From: an uncultured Algibacter sp.
GTDB lineage: Bacteria > Bacteroidota > Bacteroidia > Flavobacteriales > Flavobacteriaceae
DNA: 64,000 nt
Assembly (NCBI RefSeq): GCF_947495925.1
Contig: NZ_CANMAU010000006.1
Span: 191,001-255,000 of the forward strand
Direction of reading: 5' to 3'
Below the pieces are notes generated by a model. That model worked only from the letters and a program-made list of their open reading frames with translations, did no database searches and was not told the DNA's origin. Both the position numbers and the translations under genes were made by a program. Below, piece by piece: positions 9,075 to 18,930 of this stretch (position 1 is the first letter of the stretch; every line of letters begins with the position of its first letter).

Positions 9075-9932
9075 ATGATATTAGACTATAAGACGATTGA
9101 TTTATTTGGCAAAATGATTTTTGAGACGATTGTTCTAAAACCTCCTTTTAAAAAGCCAAACCCCATGCCGAATGCGGCATGTTTCCTGTATATCATGAAG
9201 GGGGAATATGAATCGGTTTCTGAAGTGGAAAAAGTAAAAATTGAAGCTGAAGAGTCGCTTTTAATGAAGTGTGGTAACTATACGAGTAGGATGCTGCCTT
9301 CAAAATCCTCAGAGACATATCAAGCTTTAGCTGTTCATTTTTACCCTGAAGTCCTTTTAAAAATTTATGAAAATAAACTTCCTGATTTTCTAAAAGTAAA
9401 GAATAATTCAGATTTAAGAATGACGAAATTGAACAGTGATGCTTTAATTCATAAGTACATAGAAGACATTCTGTTTTACTTTAATAACCCTAATCTATTT
9501 AATGAGGAAATTTTGATTTTAAAGTTAAAAGAAATCATCTTGTTACTGAATCAAACTCAAAATGCCCCTGCAATTAGACAAGTTCTTTCTAACCTATTTA
9601 ATCCAAACTCTTATTCTTTTCGAGAGATCATAGAAGCACATTATTATTCTAATACCACCCTTGACGAATTGGCTCAGCTTAATAATCAAAGTCTATCTAC
9701 ATTCAAGCGAGAATTCAAAAAACTATACAGCGTTTCTCCTGCAAGCTACTTAAGGGATAAGAAACTTGAAAGATCGATAGAGCTATTGACATCTACAGAC
9801 TTAAGAGCAACAGATATTGCTTATGAATGTGGGTTCGCTAACGTGTCGCATTTTTCTAAAACATTTAAACAAAAATACGGTGTCTCACCTTCTAACTACA
9901 AGATGACCCATTTGGGAAATTCATTGAACTAA
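9075..9932 (+). CDS. AraC family transcriptional regulator
   Basis: C-terminal double HTH: TTLDELAQLNNQSLSTFKREFKKLYSVSPASYLRDKKLERSIELLTSTDLRATDIAYECGFANVSHFSKTFKQKYGVSPSNYK. Confidence 0.92.
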   Translation: MILDYKTIDLFGKMIFETIVLKPPFKKPNPMPNAACFLYIMKGEYESVSEVEKVKIEAEESLLMKCGNYTSRMLPSKSSETYQALAVHFYPEVLLKIYENKLPDFLKVKNNSDLRMTKLNSDALIHKYIEDILFYFNNPNLFNEEILILKLKEIILLLNQTQNAPAIRQVLSNLFNPNSYSFREIIEAHYYSNTTLDELAQLNNQSLSTFKREFKKLYSVSPASYLRDKKLERSIELLTSTDLRATDIAYECGFANVSHFSKTFKQKYGVSPSNYKMTHLGNSLN

Positions 9933-9999
9933 CAGTAAAACATTTTCCTTTTTGCTATGCTGACCTTTGTATTATTAATTAATACTAAAAAGCAAAAAG

Positions 10000-10869
10000 A
10001 TGAAAAAAGTACTTATTACAGGTTCAAGTAGCGGGTTTGGTTATCTGACCACTCTCACCCTTGCTCGAAAAGGATACAAAGTTTGGGCAACCATGAGAGA
10101 TCCCAATGGTAAAAACTATGAGAAAAGAAAAGAATTTGAAGTATTAGCTAAAGATGAAAACTTAGCCATTACTGTCGCTGAACTTGATGTTACGAGTGAT
10201 GTTTCTGTAAAAGAATTAACTACAAAAATCACACGAGAAGATGGAAGCCTTGATGCGCTGATAAACAATGCCGGTGTTATGTATGTAGGCATAACAGAAG
10301 CATATAGTTTAGAACAAGTTCAAGAGCAATTTGACACCAATTTCTTTGGAGTTCTAAGAACAACTAAGGCTTTCCTTCCTTTAATTAAGAAATCAATGGA
10401 TGGGGTTATTATCAATATTTCCTCTTTAGCAGGTCGTTTGGTATTCCCTTACTTTGGAGTTTACTGCGCTAGTAAATTTGCCTTAGAAGCATACACCGAA
10501 TCCCTCCGATATGAGCTAAAACCATTAAGTGTGGATGTGTCTATTTTGGAGCCCGGTCCATTTCCTACCAGCTTATTGCATAGCGGACCTAAAGAAGATG
10601 ATGAAACGGCTCTTGATACTTATGGGGAGATGCGTATGGTTCCTTCAGCAATGCTTCAAAGCTTTGGAGAACTTTTCAAAAGTGATGACGCACCTAACCC
10701 TCAAGAAATAGCAGATTCTGTATTAGAGGTTCTTCAAACCGAGAAAGGAAAAAGACCAATCAGAAAAGTTACAGGGATTGATTACGGGACAAATGAATTG
10801 AATAATAGCATTGGTCGAATTCAAGAGAACCATGTTAAAAACAACCTCCAGATGGGGCATTTAATTTAA
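10000..10869 (+). CDS. SDR family oxidoreductase
   Basis: VLITGSSSGFGYLTTLTLARKGYKVWATMRDP (TGxxxGxG), NNAGVMY, YFGVYCASKFALEAYTESLRYEL (YxxxK). Confidence 0.93.
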   Translation: MKKVLITGSSSGFGYLTTLTLARKGYKVWATMRDPNGKNYEKRKEFEVLAKDENLAITVAELDVTSDVSVKELTTKITREDGSLDALINNAGVMYVGITEAYSLEQVQEQFDTNFFGVLRTTKAFLPLIKKSMDGVIINISSLAGRLVFPYFGVYCASKFALEAYTESLRYELKPLSVDVSILEPGPFPTSLLHSGPKEDDETALDTYGEMRMVPSAMLQSFGELFKSDDAPNPQEIADSVLEVLQTEKGKRPIRKVTGIDYGTNELNNSIGRIQENHVKNNLQMGHLI

Positions 10870-10873
10870 AAAA

Positions 10874-11620
10874 ATGAAAAGGATAACAACAATTATAATG
10901 GGGACTTTGATGATGTTCTCATGTAGTTCAATAAAAGAAAGATCTAACACTCAAAACACAAATAATATGGAGAAGAAGAAGGAAGAAATCGTAAACGTCG
11001 CATTGATGTATATCAAAGATGGTGAAGAGCAACGCTTTGACGAGTATAAAAAGAAAGGTGGAACAATTCTAGAAAGTTATGGCGGAAAAATAGAGCGGGT
11101 AATTAAACCAACTATGTTAGCGGAAGGTGAACTAGATATACCTGATGAAATTCACTTCGCATCTTATCCTAGTATTGAAGTATTTAATAAATTCAACGAA
11201 GATCCTGAGTTTATTAAAATTAGAGAAGAGTATGCAATACCAGCATTAGAGGATATTTCTATATTCACTAGCCGTAATACTGATTTTGAATTCGAGAAAG
11301 AATCAGGTGATACATCAAAAACATATGGGGTAGCACTTATCTATTTTGATGAGAGAGAAGCGGCTGTGAAGGAGTTTGAGGAATATCATGATGAAGTTTG
11401 TGAAATCATGCCTGAATTTGGAACACACTTTGAACGATTCGTTGCCCCATTTCAATCTAAAGGAACAGTAGAAAAACCTGATGAAATACATCGTTTCTAC
11501 TTCGACTCCATGGAAGGACTCCAACAAATGGGAACAGATGAGAGAATGAAGGCACTTTTCCCAAAAAGAGATGCTTCACTTAAAAATCTATACTTTTTCA
11601 TCGGTGAGGCTACATTGTAG
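10874..11620 (+). CDS. Lipoprotein with two tandem DUF1330-like/alpha-beta-barrel repeats
   Basis: Signal MKRITTIIMGTLMMFSCSS; repeats VNVALMYIKDGEEQRFDEYKKKGG...FERVIKP...PDEIHFASYPS and YGVALIYFDEREAAVKEFEEY...FERFVAP...PDEIHRFYFDS. Confidence 0.65.
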   Translation: MKRITTIIMGTLMMFSCSSIKERSNTQNTNNMEKKKEEIVNVALMYIKDGEEQRFDEYKKKGGTILESYGGKIERVIKPTMLAEGELDIPDEIHFASYPSIEVFNKFNEDPEFIKIREEYAIPALEDISIFTSRNTDFEFEKESGDTSKTYGVALIYFDEREAAVKEFEEYHDEVCEIMPEFGTHFERFVAPFQSKGTVEKPDEIHRFYFDSMEGLQQMGTDERMKALFPKRDASLKNLYFFIGEATL

Positions 11621-11669
11621 AACCTAAAAAATAATTAAAAACTACGTACAGCAAAGTGTATAAGTAACA

Positions 11670-11700
11670 GCGGTTTGGGAGTGGTCCCGAACCGTTTTTT
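11670..11700 (+). terminator. Rho-independent terminator
   Basis: CGGTTTGGGAgtggTCCCGAACCGTTTTTT. Confidence 0.75.
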
Positions 11701-11756
11701 CGTTTAATTCAATATCTTGCAGCTCAATATAAAAGTGTATTTTACCCGCTACTATT

Positions 11757-11998
11757 CATACACAGAACGTTAACCGAGCCATCCTTAAAAAGGAAAGCAG
11801 ATCCATGTATTTCCTGTAGTCTGCAAATAGTTGCGTTAGGGATTGTATAGGAAATCCTTTTTGTGCTCATCTATCATTTTAATTAAGCACAATTATGAAG
11901 TAAACAAAACCTGTTGTGGTATGCAGAAACAAGGTTAGCATAAAAAGATTGCAACGAAAAGCCCGACCTGATCCTGAGCTAAATTCAGGATCGGGTAA
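11757..11998 (-). repeat. Intergenic repeat element, copy B (more complete, inverted relative to copy A)
   Basis: Reverse complement contains CCCGATCCTGAATTTAGCTCAGGATCAGGTCGGGCTTTTCGTTGCAA ... ACAATCCCTAACGCAAC ... CATGGATCTGCTTTCCTTTTTAAGGATGGCTCGGTTAACGTTCTGTG. Confidence 0.75.
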
Positions 11999-12092
11999 CC
12001 CCCATATTTTTTAATATTTAATTAAGATTATTGATGTATGGGTAATCGCAAATCTCGCTATCTTTGTGTTCTTATAAAACGGTACAAATAGG

Positions 12093-12836
12093 TTGCGATA
12101 TTTTATAGAATTGGCTTATAACGGGAAATTATACCATGGGTGGCAGAACCAACCTAATGCTATTTCTGTTCAGGAAGTTATTGAAAACGCATTGTCTACC
12201 ATACTTAATGAAACTGTTAGTGTAATGGGAGCTGGCAGAACAGATGCTGGAGTACATGCCTCTCAAATGTTTGCTCATTTTGATACCGATATTAATTTAA
12301 GTCAGTCTAATCTAGTTTTTAAGTTGAACTCGTTTTTACCTTCAGATATTGCTATACAAGAAATATTTAATGTAAAACCAGAAGCGCATACGCGTTTTGA
12401 TGCTTTAAGCAGAACTTATGTTTACCGAATAGGCTTAGTGAAAAATGTTTTTAATTTTGAAAACACTTATTTTGTGAAACAGAATTTGGACGTTAACAAA
12501 ATGAATGAGGCTGCCAAGATATTATTTGAGTATAAAGATTTTCAATGTTTTTCAAAAAGTAATACCGACGTAAAAACGTATTATTGTGATATCATGAAGG
12601 CGGAATGGTTTTTTAAAGCAGATGAGCTTCATTTTGAAATTAAAGCCAATCGTTTTTTGAGAAATATGGTTCGAGCCATTGTAGGTACCATGATTAATAT
12701 TGGTCTTGGTAAAATTAAAGTTGAGGAGTTGCATCAAATTATTCAATCTAAAAGTAGAAGTGAAGCAGGGTTTTCTGTGCCAGCGCATGGGTTGTACTTA
12801 ACAAAAATTGAATACCCAGAAGAGATAAGACTATAG
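12093..12836 (+). CDS. truA: tRNA pseudouridine(38-40) synthase (TTG start)
   Basis: YFIELAYNGKLYHGWQNQPNAISVQEVIENAL...GAGRTDAGVHASQMFAHFDT...NRFLRNMVRAIVGTMINIG. Confidence 0.95.
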   Translation: MRYFIELAYNGKLYHGWQNQPNAISVQEVIENALSTILNETVSVMGAGRTDAGVHASQMFAHFDTDINLSQSNLVFKLNSFLPSDIAIQEIFNVKPEAHTRFDALSRTYVYRIGLVKNVFNFENTYFVKQNLDVNKMNEAAKILFEYKDFQCFSKSNTDVKTYYCDIMKAEWFFKADELHFEIKANRFLRNMVRAIVGTMINIGLGKIKVEELHQIIQSKSRSEAGFSVPAHGLYLTKIEYPEEIRL

Positions 12837-14603
12837 ATGAGTAAAGGAAAAGAAAGTATTTTTGATTTTAAGCTTTTTAGGCGCCTATTTGAATATATAA
12901 AGCCTTATAAGTTTGTGTTTTTTGGCTTAATCGTTCTTGTGGTTATACTTGCGGTATTCAGTGTGGCTACACCCAAAATCACACAATTTGCCATTGACGA
13001 CAGTATTGCCAAACAAGAAGCTAAAGACTTTTTGTTTTATATCATGCTTATGCTTGGTGTTTTAATTTTGCAAACTTTTTTTCAGTTACTCTTTATTTAT
13101 TACGCTACATGGCTAGGTCAAAATTTGGTCATGGATGTTAGAGTAAAACTTTTCGATCATTTGCTTAAGTTTAAAATGAAGTATTATGATAATTCATCAG
13201 TGGGTGTACTCATCACTAGGGCAGTAACCGATATGGAACGTATTGCTGATATTTTTGGACAAGGTTTGTTTATGATTGTTCGAGATTTGTTAACCATGTC
13301 TGTCGTATTTGGAGTCATGGTTTATACCAATGTGAAGTTGAGCTTAATTGTGTTTTTAATGCTTCCAGTATTGCTTTATGCTACGCGTGTTTTTCAAAAA
13401 TATATGAAAAAAGCTTTTGAAGAGGTGCGTACAGAAGTTTCCAATTTAAACTCGTTTGTACAAGAGCGATTAACGGGTATGAAGATATTACAGTTGTTTA
13501 CACGCGAATCTGTTGAATCAAACAACTTTAAAACTATTAATGAGCGCCATAAAAAAGGTTGGTTAAAAACGGTTTGGTATAATTCTATTTTCTTTCCATT
13601 GGCCGATTTGTCCTCATCGATTACTATTGGTTTAGTCGCTTGGTATGGTGGTTTAAATGTAGTTTTAGAAGGGAGTGTTACGCAAGGAGTGCTTGTATCT
13701 TTTATTATGTTTATCCCAATGCTATTTAGACCACTACGACAAATTGCAGATAAGTTTAATACCCTACAAATGGGAATGGTGGCAGCTAATAGAGTGTTTA
13801 AAGTGATTGATACAACATCGCAAATTGATGATCATGGTAAATATGTTGCTGAGCACTTTAAAGGCGATATTTCATTTGAAAACGTGTATTTTAATTATGT
13901 AGATGATGAACCTGTGCTAAAAGGGATTTCTTTTGATGTGAAAGCAGGAGAAACCGTTGCCATTGTTGGAGCCACCGGAGCTGGGAAATCTACAATTATT
14001 AATTTATTGAATCGTTTTTATGAAATTAATGATGGTACGATTTCTGTTGATGGTGTTAATATTAAAGATGTTACTCTAGGATCATTACGAACCCAAATTG
14101 CTGTTGTATTGCAAGATGTATTCTTATTTGCAGATACTATTTTAAATAATATAACGCTTAATCATCCCGAAATAACAGAAGAACAGGTTCAAGAAGCCGC
14201 GAAAGATATTGGTATTCATGATTTTATTATGACTTTGCCTAATGGGTATCATTATAATGTAAAAGAGCGAGGCGTTATGTTGTCTTCGGGTCAGCGTCAA
14301 CTCATTTCTTTTTTGAGGGCATATGTAACGAATCCTAGTATTTTGGTGCTAGATGAAGCTACGTCTTCTGTAGATTCGTATTCTGAACAGCTTATTCAAA
14401 ATGCCACTGATAAGATTACTAAAGGCAGGACTTCAATTGTTATTGCGCATCGTTTGGCTACTATTAAAAAAGCGGATAAAATTATAGTTATGGATGCTGG
14501 TGAAATAGTAGAACAAGGTACCCACAATGAGTTACTCAAAAAGGCTGATGGCTATTATAAAAACTTATACGAAGTTCAGTTTTTACAAGAGGAAGTGGCT
14601 TAG
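12837..14603 (+). CDS. ABC transporter, fused permease/ATP-binding (MsbA/lipid exporter-like)
   Basis: Six-TM region then Walker A GATGAGKSTIINLL, signature LSSGQRQLISFLRAY, Walker B ILVLDEATSSVD. Confidence 0.95.
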   Translation: MSKGKESIFDFKLFRRLFEYIKPYKFVFFGLIVLVVILAVFSVATPKITQFAIDDSIAKQEAKDFLFYIMLMLGVLILQTFFQLLFIYYATWLGQNLVMDVRVKLFDHLLKFKMKYYDNSSVGVLITRAVTDMERIADIFGQGLFMIVRDLLTMSVVFGVMVYTNVKLSLIVFLMLPVLLYATRVFQKYMKKAFEEVRTEVSNLNSFVQERLTGMKILQLFTRESVESNNFKTINERHKKGWLKTVWYNSIFFPLADLSSSITIGLVAWYGGLNVVLEGSVTQGVLVSFIMFIPMLFRPLRQIADKFNTLQMGMVAANRVFKVIDTTSQIDDHGKYVAEHFKGDISFENVYFNYVDDEPVLKGISFDVKAGETVAIVGATGAGKSTIINLLNRFYEINDGTISVDGVNIKDVTLGSLRTQIAVVLQDVFLFADTILNNITLNHPEITEEQVQEAAKDIGIHDFIMTLPNGYHYNVKERGVMLSSGQRQLISFLRAYVTNPSILVLDEATSSVDSYSEQLIQNATDKITKGRTSIVIAHRLATIKKADKIIVMDAGEIVEQGTHNELLKKADGYYKNLYEVQFLQEEVA

Positions 14604-15385
14604 GCTAAATCTTTTTTAATTATTGTACTTAGCTCATTAGTGTCTTCAAAAACAACAAACTCACCGTCCTTAAAGTAAGAAATATGTCCAGTTTCTTCGC
14701 TTACTACTAAAGCTAAGGCATCTGTTTTTTCTGTAACCCCTATAGCTGCTCTATGCCTTAAACCAAAACGTTGAGGAATACTCTTTTCATTATTTACAGG
14801 CAGAATAACACGTGTTGCCTTAACAATGTTGTTGCTAACAATTATAGCACCATCATGAAGGGGACTATTTTTAAAAAAGATACTTTCTATAATGGGTTGA
14901 GTGACTTTAATATTCATTTCATCACCTGAATCTGATAAAAAATCGAGGTTGTTGTTTCGTTCAAAAACAATTAGTGCACCAGTTTTGGACATAGACATTT
15001 TATTGCAGGCAGAAATCACGGCATCAACATCGGTTTCGTCAGCAGATTCTGTTTTTAAGAAATTAATTTGTTGCAAAAATTTACGACGTCGGCCAAAATT
15101 TGTTGACCCTACCATGAGTAAAAATTTTCGAATTTCCGGCTGAAAAACAACTATTAAAGCAATAATACCAACTTTCATAAATCCGCCAAAAATACCAGTG
15201 AGCAGCTCCATGTTAAGAAAGTCTGTTAATCTCCAAGCGCCATAAATAATTATTATACCAATAAAAATATTTATGGCTACAGTACCTTTAATCAGCCTGT
15301 AAACATAATAAAGCAGCAGGGCTACTAAAATGACATCAATTATATCTACAACGGTAAATTTTAAAAGGTCTTGAAAAATATCCAA
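14600..15385 (-). CDS. cdaA: Diadenylate cyclase (CdaA/DacA family)
   Basis: N-terminal TMs; NSPLHDGAIIVSNN (DGA) and RFGLRHRAAIGVTEKTDALALVVSEETGHIS (RHR) DAC motifs. Confidence 0.95.
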   Translation of the reverse strand: MDIFQDLLKFTVVDIIDVILVALLLYYVYRLIKGTVAINIFIGIIIIYGAWRLTDFLNMELLTGIFGGFMKVGIIALIVVFQPEIRKFLLMVGSTNFGRRRKFLQQINFLKTESADETDVDAVISACNKMSMSKTGALIVFERNNNLDFLSDSGDEMNIKVTQPIIESIFFKNSPLHDGAIIVSNNIVKATRVILPVNNEKSIPQRFGLRHRAAIGVTEKTDALALVVSEETGHISYFKDGEFVVFEDTNELSTIIKKDLA

Positions 15386-15420
15386 TGGAAGTGGGTTTTT
15401 GTAAATTTAAGAAAATAAGC

Positions 15421-16107
15421 TTAATCTGAAATAAATTCTATATCCGTAATAGATAGTTTTTCTGATGGCAGGTCTGCGACAAGCGATTTCATGCTAATAT
15501 AGTTTTGAAAGGTAATGCCGGAATTAAAACTTAGCGAGATATTTAAATCATTATTTAATCTTTTTGTCAAAGTAATTAAATCGTTTTTAATGTTTTTAAT
15601 ATTAGAATGTATTGGATCTTCATTATCTGGAAATGATTTAATTTGAATGTCATTTTCAGTATTAAAATAAATAATGAAATTGTGTTTTTTATTGAAAATT
15701 TCATCTCCAACTAAAGGGATAATACTTGCATTTTTATAGACTGAATTTGTAAATTCAAAAAAACCTAGGTTTTGCTTACTGGTATCGTTACAGGTAAAAT
15801 AGTTTTTAGCATTTTCGTTTTTATGACTAGAATTACCTTTTTTCTCTTGCAAATACTGAATATGTGGAATCACTTGTTTTAGCGTTAATCGTTTATCAAC
15901 GTTTATTAACCAATTGGTTGTGCTAATTAGGTTTCTTCTATTAAGCTCTACACTATCCCTTAAGGTTTCATCATAAAACAGATAAGCTGCAGAAACATCA
16001 TTTATTTCTGTAACCTTAGAATTACTAATTTCGGGCAACTGAACAGCTTTATCTTCTCCGCAGGAAATAAGGCAAATAAAGATAATGGATAAAAAGAGGT
16101 TTTTCAT
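15421..16107 (-). CDS. Hypothetical lipoprotein between folP and cdaA
   Basis: Lipoprotein signal MKNLFLSIIFICLISCGED; track ORF extends to 16155 but the signal-bearing ATG is at 16107. Confidence 0.7.
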   Translation of the reverse strand: MKNLFLSIIFICLISCGEDKAVQLPEISNSKVTEINDVSAAYLFYDETLRDSVELNRRNLISTTNWLINVDKRLTLKQVIPHIQYLQEKKGNSSHKNENAKNYFTCNDTSKQNLGFFEFTNSVYKNASIIPLVGDEIFNKKHNFIIYFNTENDIQIKSFPDNEDPIHSNIKNIKNDLITLTKRLNNDLNISLSFNSGITFQNYISMKSLVADLPSEKLSITDIEFISD

Positions 16108-16123
16108 AATATTTAAGCAACAA

Positions 16124-16948
16124 CTAACTTTTGAGAGATTCAACAAGTTTAACACATTCCACAGCTTCTTTTACATCATGAACACGTAAAATAGAGGCTC
16201 CTTTTTGTAGGGCGATAGTATTTAATACCGAGGTGCCATTTAATGCTTCTTGCGCTGTAGTTTTTAATGTTTTGTATATCATTGATTTTCTGGAAACTCC
16301 AATTAGCAAGGGTTTTTCAATCATTTTAAAAAGCTCTAATTTATTTAAGAGTTCATAATTCTGATCTAAAGTTTTTGCAAACCCAAATCCAGGGTCAATG
16401 AGCATATCAATGACTCCCAAAGCTTTGGCAGCTGCTATGCGTTCCGAAAAATAGTATAATACATCTTTTACTAAATCATCATATGTAGTTTGTTGCTGCA
16501 TGTTTTGAGGTGTTCCTCTCATGTGCATCATAATATACGGGACTTGCAACTTTGCAATAGTTGGCAGCATATTGTCATCAAGTAAACCGGCCGAAATATC
16601 ATTTATCATCGCTGCTCCAGCTTCTATACATTGCTTAGCAACTTCACTTCTAAACGTATCAATAGAGAGAATCGTTTCAGGGAATTCTTTTAGAACTAAG
16701 TCTACAATTGGAAGTATTCGTTTCAGTTCGTCATTTTCACTAACATGATCTGCATTAGGCCGGGAACTATAAGCACCTACATCAATAAAAGTAGCCCCTT
16801 TTGTTAGCATATTTTCAACGTGATGCAGAACTTCTTTTTCATTTTTATAGGTACCAACATCATAAAAGGAATCTGGGGTGATATTTAAAATCCCCATAAT
16901 CTTAGGAAATGCTAAATCAATGAGTTTGCCTTTACAATTTATAGTCAT
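16124..16948 (-). CDS. folP: Dihydropteroate synthase
   Basis: IMGILNITPDSFYDVGTYK...GATFIDVGAYSSRPNADHVSENDE...MMHMRGTP...DPGFGFAKTLDQNYELLNKL...VGVSRKSM-like. Confidence 0.96.
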   Translation of the reverse strand: MTINCKGKLIDLAFPKIMGILNITPDSFYDVGTYKNEKEVLHHVENMLTKGATFIDVGAYSSRPNADHVSENDELKRILPIVDLVLKEFPETILSIDTFRSEVAKQCIEAGAAMINDISAGLLDDNMLPTIAKLQVPYIMMHMRGTPQNMQQQTTYDDLVKDVLYYFSERIAAAKALGVIDMLIDPGFGFAKTLDQNYELLNKLELFKMIEKPLLIGVSRKSMIYKTLKTTAQEALNGTSVLNTIALQKGASILRVHDVKEAVECVKLVESLKS

Positions 16949-17040
16949 TTACACAGTTTTCTAAGGTGTTGGTACATAGTTTAAAACTTTAAACCATAAA
17001 CCTTGAAGGTTTTGATTATTTATGCGAAATTTACGCAAAA

Positions 17041-17598
17041 ATGAATTTATTTATGCAAGATACTTCAAAACAATATGATGCCGTAATAGATACCTGTAAA
17101 AGTTTGTTTGAAAAGAAAATGAGCGATTATGGTAGTGCATGGAGAATATTAAGATTGCCATCACTTACAGATCAGATTTTTATTAAAGCGCAGCGTATTA
17201 GAAGTTTGCAACAAAATGATGTGAGAAAGGTAGACGAAGGTCAAGAAAGTGAGTTCATAGGGATTATTAACTATTGCATTATGGCCTTGATTCAGTTAGA
17301 AAAGGGCGTTGTTGAACAACCCGATATGTCTACTACAGAGGCGACTAAATTATATGTTGAAAAGGCTGCTGTAACCAAACAGCTTATGGAGGATAAAAAT
17401 CACGATTATGGTGAAGCTTGGCGCGATATGAGGGTAAGTAGTTTGACTGATTTAATTTTACAAAAATTACTACGGGTTAAGCAAATTGAAGACAATAAAG
17501 GGAAGACATTGGTAAGTGAAGGTATTGATGCCAATTATCAAGATATGATTAACTATGCTATTTTTGCTATGATTCATTTAAACAATGAGAAAGTATGA
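17041..17598 (+). CDS. DUF1599 domain-containing protein
   Basis: Two repeats of ...DYGxAWRxxRxxSLTDxIxxKxxRxxxxxx..., typical of DUF1599. Confidence 0.85.
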   Translation: MNLFMQDTSKQYDAVIDTCKSLFEKKMSDYGSAWRILRLPSLTDQIFIKAQRIRSLQQNDVRKVDEGQESEFIGIINYCIMALIQLEKGVVEQPDMSTTEATKLYVEKAAVTKQLMEDKNHDYGEAWRDMRVSSLTDLILQKLLRVKQIEDNKGKTLVSEGIDANYQDMINYAIFAMIHLNNEKV

Positions 17599-18905
17599 AA
17601 GCATTAGTCGCTTTATCCAGAATTTTTGTTGGGGTTTTGTTTATTATATCGGGGTTTATAAAACTAAATGACCCACTTGGGTTTTCTTATAAGCTTCAAG
17701 AGTACTTTAGTCCAGATGTTTTGAACATACCTTTTCTAGAGCCCTATGCATTAGGAATATCTGTTTTAGTGGTGGTTTTCGAAGTTGTATTGGGAGCGTT
17801 TCTACTTGTAGGGTATAAACCCAAATTTACAGTTTGGAGCTTGCTTTTAATGATTCTGTTCTTTACATTTTTAACTTTTTATTCGGCATATTTTGATAAA
17901 GTTAAAGATTGCGGATGCTTTGGAGATGCCTTAAAACTTACGCCTTGGGAAAGTTTTACGAAAGATGTTGTTTTACTTATTTTTATTTTAGTATTGTTTG
18001 TTGGATTAAAATACATTCAACCTGTATTTGGTAAATTACAGACAACTGTTTTAGCATTAATGAGTTTTATTGTGAGTTTATGGTTTGGTTTTCATGTGTT
18101 AGAACATTTGCCTTCAATAGATTTTAGAGCATACGCTATTGGTAAAAATATTCGAGAGGGTATGATTATTCCTGAGGATGCACCAAAACCTATTTTAAAA
18201 TATAGCTGGAAGTTTAACATTAAAGGTGAAGAAAAAATAATTGTTACTGATGGTTCTTATCCTTCGGTAGAAGGTGATTTTGTTTCAGTGGAAACTGAGG
18301 TACTTCAAGAAGGATATACGCCTTCGGTAGTCGATTTTTCTATAGAAACAGAAGATGAGGATCTAACCGAACAGTTTTTAAATGAAGAAAACCTGATTGT
18401 TATTATATCGTATAGTTTAGAAAAAATTGAAAGAGGAGGAGCACTCAAGTTGAAAGCATTGCAAGATGATGCCAGAAAAAACGGTTATAAAATTATTGGA
18501 TTAACAGCCTCTGGAAATGATACGAAGCAACGTATTAACGAGGCTTATAACGTGGATTTTAAATGGTATTTATGTGATGAGAAAGCTTTGAAAACTATAG
18601 TGCGATCAAACCCTGGTGTTTTAGAACTAGATAATGGGACTATAAAGCAAAAAGTTCATTGGAATGATATTGAGAGTTTGGAGTTGCCAATAGTTGAAAG
18701 AAAACCAAAATCTGAAGAAGTTGAAGATATTATTGCTTATTTCATTAATCATACACCTTCAACAAAAGAAGAGGTTGAAGCTTTAGATTCATCTAAAATA
18801 GAAAGTGTAAATGTTATTAAGGATTCAATTCAACTTAAAGAATTAAATGCTAAAAACAGTACATTTTACACGGGTCAAATTGAAGTCAAACTTAAAGAAG
18901 AATAA
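17595..18905 (+). CDS. DoxX-like/BT_3928-type membrane protein
   Basis: MKALVALSRIFVGVLFIISGFIKLNDPLGFSYKLQEYFSP..., DCGCFGDALKLTPWESFTKD. Confidence 0.85.
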   Translation: MKALVALSRIFVGVLFIISGFIKLNDPLGFSYKLQEYFSPDVLNIPFLEPYALGISVLVVVFEVVLGAFLLVGYKPKFTVWSLLLMILFFTFLTFYSAYFDKVKDCGCFGDALKLTPWESFTKDVVLLIFILVLFVGLKYIQPVFGKLQTTVLALMSFIVSLWFGFHVLEHLPSIDFRAYAIGKNIREGMIIPEDAPKPILKYSWKFNIKGEEKIIVTDGSYPSVEGDFVSVETEVLQEGYTPSVVDFSIETEDEDLTEQFLNEENLIVIISYSLEKIERGGALKLKALQDDARKNGYKIIGLTASGNDTKQRINEAYNVDFKWYLCDEKALKTIVRSNPGVLELDNGTIKQKVHWNDIESLELPIVERKPKSEEVEDIIAYFINHTPSTKEEVEALDSSKIESVNVIKDSIQLKELNAKNSTFYTGQIEVKLKEE

Positions 18906-18930
18906 TATTCAACTAACAAATAACTAACAA

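Noticed and set aside
10529-10711. 60-aa plus-strand ORF in another frame
   Set aside because: Alternative frame inside the SDR gene.
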